From Hoplostethus atlanticus (Eukaryota > Chordata > Actinopteri > Trachichthyiformes > Trachichthyidae), in assembly GCA_034670405.1 (NCBI GenBank), contig JAXDDX010000012.1, positions 5,381,501-5,445,500 on the forward strand: 64,000 bases of DNA. The letters run 5' to 3'. A program made the translations under genes and the position numbers. The notes below the pieces were generated by a model, which was given only the letters and a program-made list of their open reading frames with translations, searched no databases and was not told the origin of the DNA. Below are positions 37,804-48,044 of the stretch, piece by piece (position 1 is the first letter of the stretch; every line of letters starts with the position of its first letter).

Positions 37804-38865
37804 CCCCCCTCTCTGCCATACAGCCTAGTGTTATACAATTTCACAAAATGAGCACGATGTCTTAAAATGAAAATGCATGTAAAGTGAAATATATTTCTTT
37901 CCAGTGCATTCTCCTAAAAGTGAGAACCTGTAGCAGCTCTGAGGATGGATGCTAAGTTCATTTTAATGACACACAGGCTTGTTCAGTGGATTGGTAAAAT
38001 AGCCATAAAACTTTAAATGGTAGAAGATATCTCTTCTCGTGAGACTTGTTTTGTTTATAAAGGAATTGAGCAAATGTAGCCAGACAGATGATTTTTTGTG
38101 CTTTTTATTCGATGGACTTCACTAATGATGAAGGTTGAGATTTAGTTTTCAGAAGTTCTGAATGTACAGGCCATAGAATAAAAACAAATACCAACATCAC
38201 TAAAAGGTCTATCTTCATACTTGATAATGCTTGTCACGTTACTTGACATACTGTATGCTAAAGCGTTAGCATGTGCACCAGACGGAGCTATCTACCAGAC
38301 TCAGAGTTGATTTTGGTGTCGATCCACTCGTCAGATATTGGGCAAGGTGACCAATGGGCCAAAAAGGTCGGCATAGTCCTTTAACTCTTAATCCAGTGGC
38401 CAACAGGAAGAAAGTTGTCGGAAAAACTGTGTTCAACTCAACTCACACTATGCCTCGCATCCCATGATGTGCTCACTCACTCTCACACACACACGGCCTG
38501 GTCTTGTGACCTTTAGCTGGGACCTTTACCAATCCCTAAATGCCACTCTGGGAAAGTAATTCATTGTCTTCAGCCCCATTGTCAATGTGGAATGTCACAT
38601 GTGTCTGCACTAAGTACTTCATAGATCATGCTGCTGGCAAGTTCATGGGATGATGGAAAGCTTTGACAGTATTCTATTGGCTACGGATGTGTGTGTGTGT
38701 GTGTGTGTGTGTCTGTATTTAGGAAACATACAAGTGTCAAGTAATCATCTATCAAGGTTCGGTGGGGTCAGTGTGGTACGCAACATGCACTTAGCAGTCT
38801 GAAAATGCATTTTGAGGAGAGGCAACATTAGGAGAAAAATGTTCAGCCACTCTTGCACCAACTAC

Positions 38866-38917
<52 letters not shown>

Positions 38918-39700
38918 TATAAACTAACTCTCCCTTAGCCCCCCGTACACATACACCCACGTATGAACCCCCTCCTCTCTAAAAACTGCAACTGTGTGTC
39001 TATTGCTGCGTTGCATTCTCAGGTAGGAGTGAAGTCAAGGTAAAGAGAGATTGATTCTCCTGAGCCAGACAGAGCGGGGCTGCGGATTGGGCTGGATCAG
39101 CACTCCCTCCCCCCACCAAACAGCGGGGTGATTAATAACACCCCCTCCATTACCCTCTGCACACAGATGGGACGTCAGGTTGAAGGTTGATGGAGAACAA
39201 CACGGTGTGCGGTGCTACGTCACGTCATACAGATTAGAGTTTGGACCTCAGACAGCGCCCCCTCCACCCTCACCTGCTGTCCTGTACTATTTGTATCCTT
39301 CAGGTTGCATCCTCCGCTGCTGCCGATGCCGTTTGTCACCGCCGAGCCCTGTTGAAGACCTCTTTAAAAAAAGGGTGGCGGGAGTATTTCATTGTGCTGG
39401 TGTGTGTTGATAGTGCTGTGGTTTTTCAGTGTTTTTACTCTAGGAACACGATAGGCTCCATAGTCAAAACAAAACACTGCTCAGCTGCTCAGCATGAACG
39501 AAACCAAGAGGCAACGTCTATTAAAATACTGAATGTGTCTTTTCACTGTCCAATTAAAACAGTTTGAAGTTGATGCCATCGTCATTCATTCCAGTCAGAC
39601 AGAAAATAGACTTCATGAATCAAAGACGTCAAACATATACGAATGAAAGACTCAATCTCAATCTGTGTATAACTCAGTCTCTGACAAGCCTGTTGTATAT
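37801..39700. other. Intergenic, no gene seen
   Basis: Contains (GT)n at 38690-38712 and (CA)n at 38870-38912. On the minus strand an AATAAA (TTTATT at 38104-38109 on the + strand) could serve a very long SEMA5A 3' UTR, but this is speculative. Confidence 0.4.
38870..38912. repeat. (CA)n microsatellite
   Basis: A CA run of about 21 units. Confidence 0.95.
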
Positions 39701-39707
39701 GAAGCGT

Positions 39708-41020
39708 TTTAATTTATGCACAATGACACAAGCAAACATGTAAAAAAAAGAGTTAGTTACAACTGAACCATTGGATAACCTAATATCTGGTTATGAATGT
39801 ACACTTTGAACAGAAATATCTCAGCTTGATGAATGAAACTCGTCTTATAGTATGTGAGTGGCGCGCCGGGTTGGGGTTCAGGAGAATAGCATTCGCTTCA
39901 CTCCGTCTGTACAATAAATGCCATCACAATCCTGTCCTCGCAAATACTTATTCAATTCAGAAGCCAAAAGCAATAACGAACACTATCAAAATTCAAATTT
40001 TTTTTTTACAAAAAATATAAAAAGTACGGTGACAAAGACTGAAGTTGATGCAGGCCATTATGAAGATTCCACTTTTTTTTCTGAACGCACGTAAACCATT
40101 TCTTCTTTTCAAAAGAAAACTTTTTTTTTTTGTTCTTTAAACACTTGAGACATTGAGTAAATGTATTTAGAAAAAAAACTACAGAGACATTGGGCTCAAA
40201 CTGAACTTACTGTACAAGAACATAAAAGCAAAAAAGGTTTTACACTGATAGTTCAACCACTGCTAGCTGCTAGACCCCGCAAGAGCCCGTAACGGAGAAA
40301 AAAAACATGAACCATCCTGATTACAGACTTCAAATATCTACAGTACATCCTGATTCTAGGACTGTGGGTGGGTGTTGACCCATCAGGAGAAGCCTGTAGT
40401 GGTAGTTGGTAAAAGTCATCAGGATGTCACTACAGCCTCTCTTTATGTGACAAAACTGGTCCTGGACCGAAGACCAGCAAACACTGCTTGCAAGTCCCCG
40501 AACCGTGGAATGCGATCAACCATGCAAAACAAACAGAACGACAGAGGAAACACGTCAGATGAAGTCATGCAAAGCAGTTTTGTGGTTATGTCCCTCACTG
40601 CCAACACAGGTCTGTTTTTAGAGGCATCACAGGAAAGATAAAAGGGATCATTTCCCACAATCTCTTCGAGTCCGCTCTTTCTCATTTTTTCCTCTTTTCG
40701 TCCACATTGGGAAAACAAAAATCCAGTTGTCCGTTTCTTTGCGAGAGTCAAGCCAAGTCAAGGAATTTGACTTTTTTGCCCCAAAAGTTGAGCTTTCCAA
40801 GTGTACCCCAAGGCACATGAGAGAAAGTGGGCATTTCACATCTCTGTTGGCAACACTGTCTGTATTTTGATTACATACCAGCTGCCTCAGAGTGGGACCG
40901 TCCCACGCATGGTGTCACAAATCTCATTACAAAGCACAGAGAAAAAAAGACATTGTCAAAAAAGGTGATAGGGTTGGTGTCCCCGCTATGGTATGGAGGT
41001 CTGAATTGCCAAATCGAGGG
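39708..41020 (-). other. Probable SEMA5A 3' UTR (at least proximal part)
   Basis: This is non-coding sequence directly after the SEMA5A stop on the minus strand, with several A/T homopolymer runs. A variant ATTAAA poly(A) signal lies at 39713-39708 (minus strand). Long 3' UTRs are usual for semaphorins, so the real end could lie further on. The boundary is an inference. Confidence 0.35.
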
Positions 41021-41140
41021 TTAATAGTCATCGTAGGTGTTGAGGTCGGTGAAGTATGCATTGGTATAGGTCTTCCCGGCAAGCTGTGGGTTGAAGTACT
41101 TATTTCTTTCCTCCAGAATCAGGTTGTTCTTATTGAAGGC
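41021..41140 (-). CDS. sema5a: SEMA5A terminal coding exon (cytoplasmic tail)
   Basis: This is the last coding exon of semaphorin 5A, a transmembrane axon-guidance protein with an N-terminal sema domain, seven thrombospondin repeats and a short cytoplasmic tail; it signals through plexins and proteoglycans. The 120-nt exon follows the acceptor 'ctattcacag' (41150-41141 on the minus strand) in phase 0. It encodes AFNKNNLILEERNKYFNPQL followed by AGKTYTNAYFTDLNTYDDY and a TAA stop (41023-41021). The NKNNLILEERNKYFNP and KTYxNAYFTDLN blocks match the vertebrate SEMA5A C-terminus almost residue for residue; SEMA5B has a different ending. The seven exons found total 1140 nt, or 379 residues plus stop. 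Confidence 0.96.
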   Translation of the reverse strand, partial: AFNKNNLILEERNKYFNPQLAGKTYTNAYFTDLNTYDDY

Positions 41141-42470
41141 CTGTGAATAGAAGAAATAGATGGAGGGGAGAAAGTGAGAAGAGTCAGCGTGGACTTCTTT
41201 ATTAGACATGGATCAAGTGATAATTCAGCGTAGATGGCAAGGTAAAGCAAAACCATCTAACAAAAAAAAAGCCTTTTGAGCTTATAGGAGAATAGCAACA
41301 CAAATCAATGGGAGGCCGCTCAGTGAACGCAACATACATTTCACAGAGCAAGGTCAAAGCATTAGCAAACAGGCTGGAAAAATGATAAACCACTACAGGG
41401 CTAAATTATTTTGATGCGCATCCGTATGTCCACCTCTGTCATCTCTAATACCCAACATCAGCAGCTTTTATGGCCCTCAGATTGTTGGTCCTCGAGGACA
41501 AGCTAAACCATAAAAATCAATCAAGTGGGAGTCGTTTTGTCTGTTAAACAATAAGGAAGAGCCATGGGGGCATCTCTCTGTCCCTGCATGGCATGGTAAA
41601 CATAGAACGAGCTTCTGATGCGGTGCTTGATACAACATCAGCAATTTGGCAAATGGATGTGTGCGCATATCCGGTCTTTGCAGTGTGTGCTGCGAGTCCC
41701 TTGGGGCGGTGTAATTCAACACTTGATGATACTGCATTTGCCGATGATGAATGTTTCCGACTGACACTGATAGGGAATGCGTGTGCTGGACAAAAACTCA
41801 TACGTTTTGCTTCCACCCCATTATGTGATTTACACACAAAGGGAATTGTAATCAACACTCCGGCAGCCCAGAGACGGTTATGCATCTCCGCAGGTGGCCC
41901 CGTAGCTGCTTTTAAACAGCTGTGCTAAGATGGTTGTTAGCACCATCTACTTTGTCTTCTTTCCTTAAACCTCTTTAATTGGCTGAAGAGTGATTACAGA
42001 GTTTCTGGCGCAGTAAACAGAATCTGCTTTAACAATGGGGTGGCATTAGTGATAGAGAGGTAACAGAGGAGCATAATAAAACAGCATCACAATGAATTTC
42101 ATTTCTCAGCGCCAACCCATTAAATCAAACCACCAAGACTGGTAAAAATAGAAGGACAAAACAGGGACGACAAACAAGAAATAAAACATGCAAATGGAAG
42201 CAGGTTGTTGAGAGAGGAAAATGAGGGAGGAATACACTGCCTTCTCACAAGCCTGGAGGGAGGGGAGGTCCTGCGGGATGGAGGGATGGAGGGATGAAGG
42301 GGGTCCGAGCAGAGAAAGAGAAACTAGAGTCTGTACTCCAACCTGCCACACACAGGAAGTGCCACAGCAAGTGGGAGGGGCGCGGTGGGGAAGAGGAAGA
42401 AGTGGTTGTGGGGTCAAGAGGTTGTTGGGGGGTCAAGTGGCTGGATGTTGTAGAGGTCAGAGGTCAGTGG
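41141..42470 (-). other. SEMA5A intron segment
   Basis: This lies between the constitutive last exon and the candidate alternative exon. If the alternative exon is used as a terminal exon, part of this stretch would be its 3' UTR. A variant ATTAAA is present at 41979-41974 on the minus strand, about 490 bases after that stop. The open frames near 41544-41928 have no support. Confidence 0.6.
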
Positions 42471-42572
42471 TTAGTAGAAAATCTCCAGGCCACGCATGGA
42501 CACCCCCATGTTAGTGGAGAGAGGCTGGTGCATGCCGTGGTCGTCCAAGGGCAAGAGTACCGACACATCTGG
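42471..42572 (-). CDS. Candidate alternative last exon of SEMA5A
   Basis: On the minus strand a strong pyrimidine-rich acceptor, 'cccattcctctcctccttgcag', directly precedes 42572. From there, in phase 0 (the phase left by the transmembrane exon's AAG|gt donor), the frame reads PDVSVLLPLDDHGMHQPLST and then NMGVSMRGLEIFY before TAA (42473-42471). Used in place of the exon at 41140-41021, it would give a receptor whose juxtamembrane cytoplasmic part is unchanged but whose last 39 residues are replaced by 33 unrelated ones. I do not recognise the peptide and have no transcript evidence. An in-frame open stretch of 33 codons after an acceptor can arise by chance, so this is a prediction. Confidence 0.45.
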   Translation of the reverse strand, partial: PDVSVLLPLDDHGMHQPLSTNMGVSMRGLEIFY

Positions 42573-45134
42573 CTGCAAGGAGGAGAGGAATGGGCAACAG
42601 TCATCCTCAAAGGAGCCACAAAGGAACCCAAAGCCCATAATCTGCCATCTACGAAGGCTGAAAATGCAACTGTACATACAACTACAAACTTTTATGTTGC
42701 GCTGCTCAAAATGATCCAGTTGGCCAAGGAGACCAATATGGATAGTATCTTTCTCCTATGAAACTGACACATAGTAAAATAGCAATGATGGCTAATGTGT
42801 GACATCAGGATTTGAGCTAAAAATCCCGTCCTGAAATACGGCACCCGGTGTTCGTCTTTCCTCGTCATAAACCCTCAAAGGATGGATATTACGGAGCTGT
42901 TAAAATATTCAGTTTAACATTTCACTCGCTTAGCACAACGAGAAAAAATGTAACAGTGTTAATTTGTCATGCAGCTACTTTTGTATTTTCACTTTGCTAA
43001 ACATGCACTGTCCATATTCCCATCTGACTCTATCTGCACCAGAAAACTGGATTATGCTCACCGGCTAGACTCTAATGGCATGACAGATGGACAGTCACCA
43101 TATCTTTATTCTGCAATGAAACTACATTCGGAGAAGTTCGCCCTGAGAAAGGGCATTGGTTCTCACTCAGTGGCTTATCTGTTTTGAAATTTCTACTTTT
43201 ATCCTGATTTTCACTCAATTTCTACATATCTGAAGTTGTATACAATAGTTGTATGAAAGCGCCCTGGTGCCCAACCATTTTAGAACAGGTGACTGAAAGA
43301 AAGCTTTGCCTTGTTATCCTACATCTAATAGCTAAATCAAGTTGAGTGCCACACCAATTTGAGTATGAGTACAAGTGTACAGCTTGGAAAAGCACTGATT
43401 TAGTACCTATAAATTCTGATATATACCCTATGCTTAGCACAGGCAATAGCTGCTTATCAAAGGGAAGGCCAATGACTGCCAGAGCTTAAAACTAGCCAGC
43501 TAGTGTTTGGAACCTGGTGTGCCAGGATATGTCCGTCTGTTTTCACAGACTTCCACAGTTTCTACAGTTTCATTTCACAACCAACACAAGAAATATTACT
43601 AGTGGTACTTGTAATGCCACAGCTTCCTCCCACAGTGTTTCTGAACCACTGACAGTATCTGGAGGCAAAAATAGGAATTGATAGAATATTCAACCATGTT
43701 GATAACACTAATTAAACCCCTCATATTTCACTGATAGACTGTCATATGACACAGTTTTCTATTGTACTAAGTTATTAATTATCAAGTATTAAAAATAGCC
43801 ACATCCATCGCTTCTGGCGCTCAAAAGATGTCAGGGGTTGTTAAAGGATATTGCCAGCTGTTTATTTTTTGTGCCAATCATCTAGGTTGCCCTCCCCTTT
43901 ACATTATTCCTGGTGGAATCTGCATACAGTCAACATAGTTGGAGATATCAGGACTTGATTTCCTTCCTTCAGAAGGAGGCTTTTGCTGGCATTCATTTTT
44001 GTACAGCATGAAAAACAACTTCCACAGATTTGAAAATTGCCCGAGCTAGAGGATTCATCACAGAAAACATGAAGCCTTAATTTGTCACAGTTACTGTTTT
44101 ATCGATTTGTCATTGTCCCTGAGTTGAGCGTTTTCATATCAGTGCGAGCATTATGTTACACCCTGCTTACAGTCAATCACCTGACACCCACAGGAAAGAA
44201 CCCCTTAAAAACATGCCGCCTTATAAACTTTATTATCACCTCCATTTCTTATTTATGGCGTCTTTGTTAGCCGAGACAGCGGTAAATTTCAAGCTAGGTG
44301 TGCCGCCGTAAAGTTTGTATTTTAAAAAATGATGATAAATGTTAAAAAAATCTAATTACATATGGCATGCATTGCACAATGATTAATGGAGATGTAAACT
44401 AGACGTAGACAGAAGTAAAAGGGCTATTACTCTAAATGACACCGGTATTCCCCTTTAAAGTGGATGAAACCCCTACTTTGGAGCTCTGTGGATCCCTGAA
44501 ATAAACCCAGCTGGAGCCTGAAGTTGCTGTGGACAAACACTAATCACCAGCGCTCCCTGGCACTTTAAAAGCCCGCCCGGTAACAGCGGATAAGAGGCTT
44601 TTGTTTGTTCTATGGGGGTTGTTGGATCTCTGTCATTGGCTCTGGTTTGTCTTCCTGTCTGTAACCGAGATACAGTAATGATATAAAGAACCGGAGCGGG
44701 TGCTAAAGCTCGGCCCTCGTCGCCTGCCTACACACTGATTACTGATTACGCTAGTGTGTTATGAGAAAGCAGTGTATGGCCACTGACACAGAACAGAGCA
44801 GAGTCACAAGAGACTGAAGACACACAGTATAGGAGCACACGGAGAGAAGAAGTACACATGGGTATATACTACTACACACTAGAGAGTGTCAGTGCATGAC
44901 AGGAGGTGGTGCTACAGTGAGAGCCATGCAGTAGTCTATTTAATCACAGCTGACACCGGAGGAAAAGGCAAACCGTTGCTCATAGACTGAGAGTGTGAAG
45001 AGTGTGACATCAACTGGTTAATGAAACGTTTAGAAGGAAACTGGGTTTGCTTTGCTTTGCTGTTTCCTTCAACGTGACCCCCGCAAACGGAAAAAAAAAA
45101 CCAGCGTAAAAAAAAAAAAAACCCGGCCACAGAC
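42573..45134 (-). other. SEMA5A intron
   Basis: This intron follows the transmembrane exon. No other exon is supported. At about 44440-44460 the text 'ggtattcccctttaaa' resembles one end of the TTAA-type MITE seen at 14014-14122, without a recognisable partner end. A-runs lie at 45090-45120. Confidence 0.6.
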
Positions 45135-45346
45135 CTTGATGGCTTCCACGGAGTCGTATTTGTCCAGCTTGTTGATGTGGTTGGTGATGCTGGTGTTGAG
45201 CGGCGCGGCCGAGATGGGGTGGATGACGGTGGCGTCGTGGGACTGCTGCTGGTAGCGCTGGCAGTAGGAGTAGACCAGCAGGGTCACCAGGCAGCCCAGG
45301 ATGGAGCTGCTCAGCCCCACGGCGATCATGTGGAAGAGGTTGAAAT
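45135..45346 (-). CDS. sema5a: SEMA5A transmembrane exon
   Basis: This 212-nt exon (phase 1 in, phase 0 out) carries the single membrane-spanning helix. It encodes FNLFHMIAVGLSSSILGCLV, then TLLVYSYCQRYQQQS, HDATVIHPISAAPLNTSITN and HINKLDKYDSVEAIK. The hydrophobic segment runs from about MIAVGL to TLLVY. The Cys and basic residue just inside the membrane (YCQRYQQQ) and the segment DKYDSVEAIK are conserved in SEMA5A. The donor is AAG|gtctgt at 45134. On the sense strand the acceptor is preceded by (CT)23 and then a C-run ending 'ccaccag', so its pyrimidine tract is a microsatellite. Confidence 0.96.
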
Positions 45347-45357
45347 CTGGTGGGGGG

Positions 45358-45360
<3 letters not shown>

Positions 45361-45406
<46 letters not shown>
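45361..45406. repeat. (AG)n microsatellite forming a SEMA5A pyrimidine tract
   Basis: About 23 AG units on the + strand read as (CT)n on the SEMA5A sense strand and end 14 bases before the acceptor of the transmembrane exon. Confidence 0.95.
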
Positions 45407-45410
<4 letters not shown>

Positions 45411-45557
45411 GGGATGTGATATGAAGCTCGGTTGGGGGTAATTCCTTGTCAATTCACACAACTGAAAATGCAGATTGAAGCTGCAATTCACACAGTAATG
45501 ATGGAGCTTTTTGCTATAAACGCTTCCAATTTTGGACAACTGACGAAAATCTACTTC

Positions 45558-45712
45558 TTCAATGGAGTGAAATGAAAATGCACAGATGCCACCCCAGAAA
45601 GTGCATGTCAGTGTGAAGAGTTATTGTTATTGTTATTGTTATACAATAACTCTTCACACTGACATGCACTTTCTGGGATGGCATCTGTGCATTTTCATTT
45701 CACTCCATTGAA
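45558..45712. repeat. Near-perfect 155-bp palindrome, 70-bp arms
   Basis: The left arm at 45558-45627 and the right arm at 45643-45712 are reverse complements at 69 of 70 positions; the one difference is C versus T in the 'ccaYcccag' stretch. The 15-bp spacer is a TATTGT-type simple repeat. No terminal signature or target duplication is evident. As RNA it would form a long hairpin. Confidence 0.95.
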
Positions 45713-45965
45713 TTGATTGAAAATAATGTTATTTCTCTCTTTCTCTCATTCTTATATTCTTATTCTCTCTCTCACCCCCCCCCCCACCCATCAACACACA
45801 CACACACACACACACACACCTATTTCACACATGGTCAACCATAAACAACAGATGGACGCCGTTACTGAGGATGAACATCCCATGAGAATATTCCCCCTTT
45901 TTTCAAAGCTTTGGCGTTATACCTGCTTGACTCACCTACTGCACACATAGGTGCACACATATCAG

Positions 45966-45966
<1 letters not shown>

Positions 45967-46009
<43 letters not shown>
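45967..46009. repeat. (CA)n next to a SEMA5A splice donor
   Basis: On the SEMA5A sense strand this is a (TG)n run beginning about nine bases after the donor of the 45-nt exon. Confidence 0.95.
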
Positions 46010-46011
<2 letters not shown>

Positions 46012-46017
46012 CATTAC

Positions 46018-46062
46018 CTCCACAGTGCCTCTCCTCCTGACTGGAGCGTGCAATTGAGACTT
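46018..46062 (-). CDS. sema5a: SEMA5A 45-nt juxtamembrane exon
   Basis: A small exon of 45 nt (phase 1-1) follows the acceptor 'tctcttttctcag' and encodes (E)VSIARSSQEERHCG. It links the last thrombospondin repeat (..DSNFIP) to the membrane segment (D)FNLFHM. The order FIPEVSxARSS..EE.RCG(E/D)FN is the known SEMA5A arrangement. The donor is GGAG|gtaatg at 46017. The length is a multiple of three and the phases are symmetric, so skipping would keep the frame. Confidence 0.92.
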
Positions 46063-47146
46063 CTGAGAAAAGAGAAGGAACACCGAAAGGCAGAACAGAA
46101 TTAGCCAAGAAAAAAAAACACACACACATGCACCACCGCTGTTAGCATGACAAATTGTACCCTTGAAGGTGAATACGGGGATGAAAGCTGTACTCAATAT
46201 GAAACAGATTATCATAAAAGTCGACGAGCTAATCACAACCGTGGCACCTGGAGTGGTTTATGAAAAGTATCAGCTCTCATTAAAGGAAATGAAGTACAAG
46301 ACGTTGCTAATGAACCTTAATGGACTACTTTTCCCATTAAAGGGGATGGATGATAAGGTATAAAGGCAAACGGGTAATTCTATAAAGACTTGTAAAGGGT
46401 TTTCATGAGCACATTGTCTACTATTATGTTCCTACTAATTAATAGAGAAATGTTAAAAGTTTCTGTTTCAATCAAATGTTTACTCGTTGTAAGCCCCACC
46501 CCCCCCACCTATTTACCCGCTGACAATGAAATCTATACAAGGGATTTCACTGTGATAGACCGTTTTATGGTAGTTGCAGAGCATTTTGTGTTCCCGGTGA
46601 TACAAAGTGAACAAAATGAACATCCTTTGTTAGAGTGAGAAGCTGCTCTAATGATCCCTGTGTAACACAGATCAATGCTCTTGGGTGTCTCATATTACTG
46701 GCTGTCGATATGGAGATGCTTGTCTGGGGAGATATCAATACTATTAGTGTGTGTGTGGGGTATGTGTGAGTGTGTGTGTGTGTGTGTGTGGGGTATCAAT
46801 GAGATAGTTTTGGTTTTTAAGCCTTTCTGAACTGAGTGTCCTTTCAGTCTAACAAAAAAAGTATTTGTATGCTATTGTATTGGAGATATTGGTCACAGAA
46901 GTGTGTGAGTCAATGGGACTGAAAACCAATTCTCTGAAAAAACCCTTTCAAGTGCTTCTATAGAGCTAATAACCATTGTGTGAGGCCGTTTGGAAGCTGT
47001 GTGCTACATTTGATTGAAGTGTTTTTTTTAGCCCTGTTGACTTGTTGACTAATACAAACACATTTTTGCTTCTATCACCTGAAAAAGTGAAACCGCTGGT
47101 GTCAAGTGCTTTTTGGATAGGCTGACTTTTATACTGAAACAAATAG

Positions 47147-47275
47147 GGTGGCATGTTGGCGTAGTACCTGGGTTCAAGTTCATCTGCTGCACTGAAGAGT
47201 CCTTCAGCAAGACACTGAATCCCTACCATGTCCAGTGGTAGCTGACCCTGACCTCTGACCTTAGAGGATTTCCTT
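47147..47275 (+). mobile_element. tRNA-derived SINE remnant
   Basis: The text 'gggtggcatgttggcgtagt' resembles a SINE A-box region, and 'cctgggttcaagttc' resembles a B box. It is followed by the 'ccttcagcaagacactgaat' block common to several fish SINE tails. The middle of the tRNA part is shortened. Confidence 0.6.
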
Positions 47276-47413
47276 ACAGTATCACATTATTATAGGCTTC
47301 TTAAAAACTTGAATTACTGCTTTGAGCATGTGGTGGGTGGTGTTGAAGACGTGTATGCGCTCAAACTTCTATCTGTCTAGACTAGACTGTGCCTGTGTGT
47401 GCACACGTGGATA

Positions 47414-47415
<2 letters not shown>

Positions 47416-47446
<31 letters not shown>
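47416..47446. repeat. (GT)n next to a SEMA5A splice donor
   Basis: It is (AC)n on the SEMA5A sense strand, beginning about nine bases after the donor of the exon ending at 47455. Confidence 0.95.
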
Positions 47447-47449
<3 letters not shown>

Positions 47450-47454
47450 ATCAC

Positions 47455-47610
47455 CTGGTATAAAGTTGGAGTCTGGAGGGCAGGGCCTGGTCTCGCTGCT
47501 GTTTCCTGAGCACTGGTTTCCAGTGGGAAAGAGGACATCGCAGTGACGCACACGCAACTGGGAACCAGCGGAGTCACAGTGGGACCACTCTGACCAGCTG
47601 GACCAACTCT
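47455..47610 (-). CDS. sema5a: SEMA5A exon, thrombospondin type-1 repeat 7
   Basis: This 156-nt phase 1-1 exon encodes the membrane-proximal thrombospondin repeat: (E)SWSSWSEWSHCDSAGSQLRV, RHCDVLFPTGNQCSGNSSET and RPCPPDSNFIP. The WSxWSEW motif is a typical C-mannosylation site. The repeat is atypical in lacking the CSxTC motif after the tryptophans, as in SEMA5A orthologues. An N-glycosylation sequon (NSS) is present. The acceptor is 'tttccag' and the donor CCAG|gtgatc. Confidence 0.95.
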
Positions 47611-47640
47611 CTGGAAACGGCAATGGGAGCATATCACACA

Positions 47641-47673
<33 letters not shown>

Positions 47674-47873
47674 AATGAGGCTATGTGTGTAAGTGAGCGT
47701 TCAAATGTTTACGTAGTCAAGCATGTGCACTTTAGTCATGCATGAGAGCCTCTGAGGAGAGAGAGAGAGTCGGAGAGAAAATAAGCAATGACCCTGTGAT
47801 AGACTGGCGAGCAAGTCGGGGTCCTAAGCTGCTTATCACTAAGAGAGGTGTGTGTGTGTGTGTGTGTGTGTAC
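47611..47873 (-). other. SEMA5A short intron
   Basis: This 263-nt intron has (GT)n tracts at 47648-47672 and at 47848-47871; the latter starts three bases after the GT of the donor. Confidence 0.9.
47848..47871. repeat. (GT)n overlapping a SEMA5A donor
   Basis: On the sense strand the intron begins gtacacacac..., so the repeat forms part of the 5' splice site itself. Confidence 0.95.
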
Positions 47874-48044
47874 CTGGACAGGGCTGTGTGTTGCACAGTG
47901 CCTCTTCAGTGTGCAGGCCCAGGCAGATGTCCCCTCCGTAGGCTGGCGGCGGGTTGTTGCAGGTCCTCGTCCTCATGTAATGTCCTCCGCCACACGTCAC
48001 AGAGCACTTGGACCACGAAGACCAGCATGACCAGCTCCCGTCCA
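47874..48044 (-). CDS. sema5a: SEMA5A exon, thrombospondin type-1 repeat 6
   Basis: This 171-nt phase 1-1 exon encodes (V)[20 protein letters not shown], then [20 protein letters not shown] and [16 protein letters not shown]. It has the full set of type-1 repeat hallmarks: WSxWSSW for C-mannosylation, CSVTCGG for O-fucosylation and six cysteines. The [22 protein letters not shown] stretch is essentially identical to SEMA5A. The acceptor is 'ctctgtttag' and the donor CCAG|gtacac. Confidence 0.96.

Larger units (their letters stand above)
45347..46017 (-). other. SEMA5A intron
   Basis: This 671-nt intron lies between the 45-nt juxtamembrane exon and the transmembrane exon. It is dominated by (AG)n, a large palindrome and two (CA)n tracts (45795-45819 and 45967-46009). 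Confidence 0.9.
46063..47454 (-). other. SEMA5A intron
   Basis: This 1.4-kb intron holds (GT)n at 46748-46790, a SINE remnant at about 47147-47275 and (GT)n at 47416-47446 just inside the donor. No further exon is seen. Confidence 0.8.

Noticed and set aside
41544-41928. Opposed open frames of about 111-113 codons in the SEMA5A intron
   Set aside because: No splice acceptor in phase, no similarity to SEMA5A, and both strands are open in the same place, which points to chance.
42245-42436. A second possible acceptor ('tgtgtgtggcag') downstream of the candidate alternative exon
   Set aside because: The candidate exon already ends in a stop. The frame after this acceptor is not continuous with SEMA5A and no donor before the stop was found.
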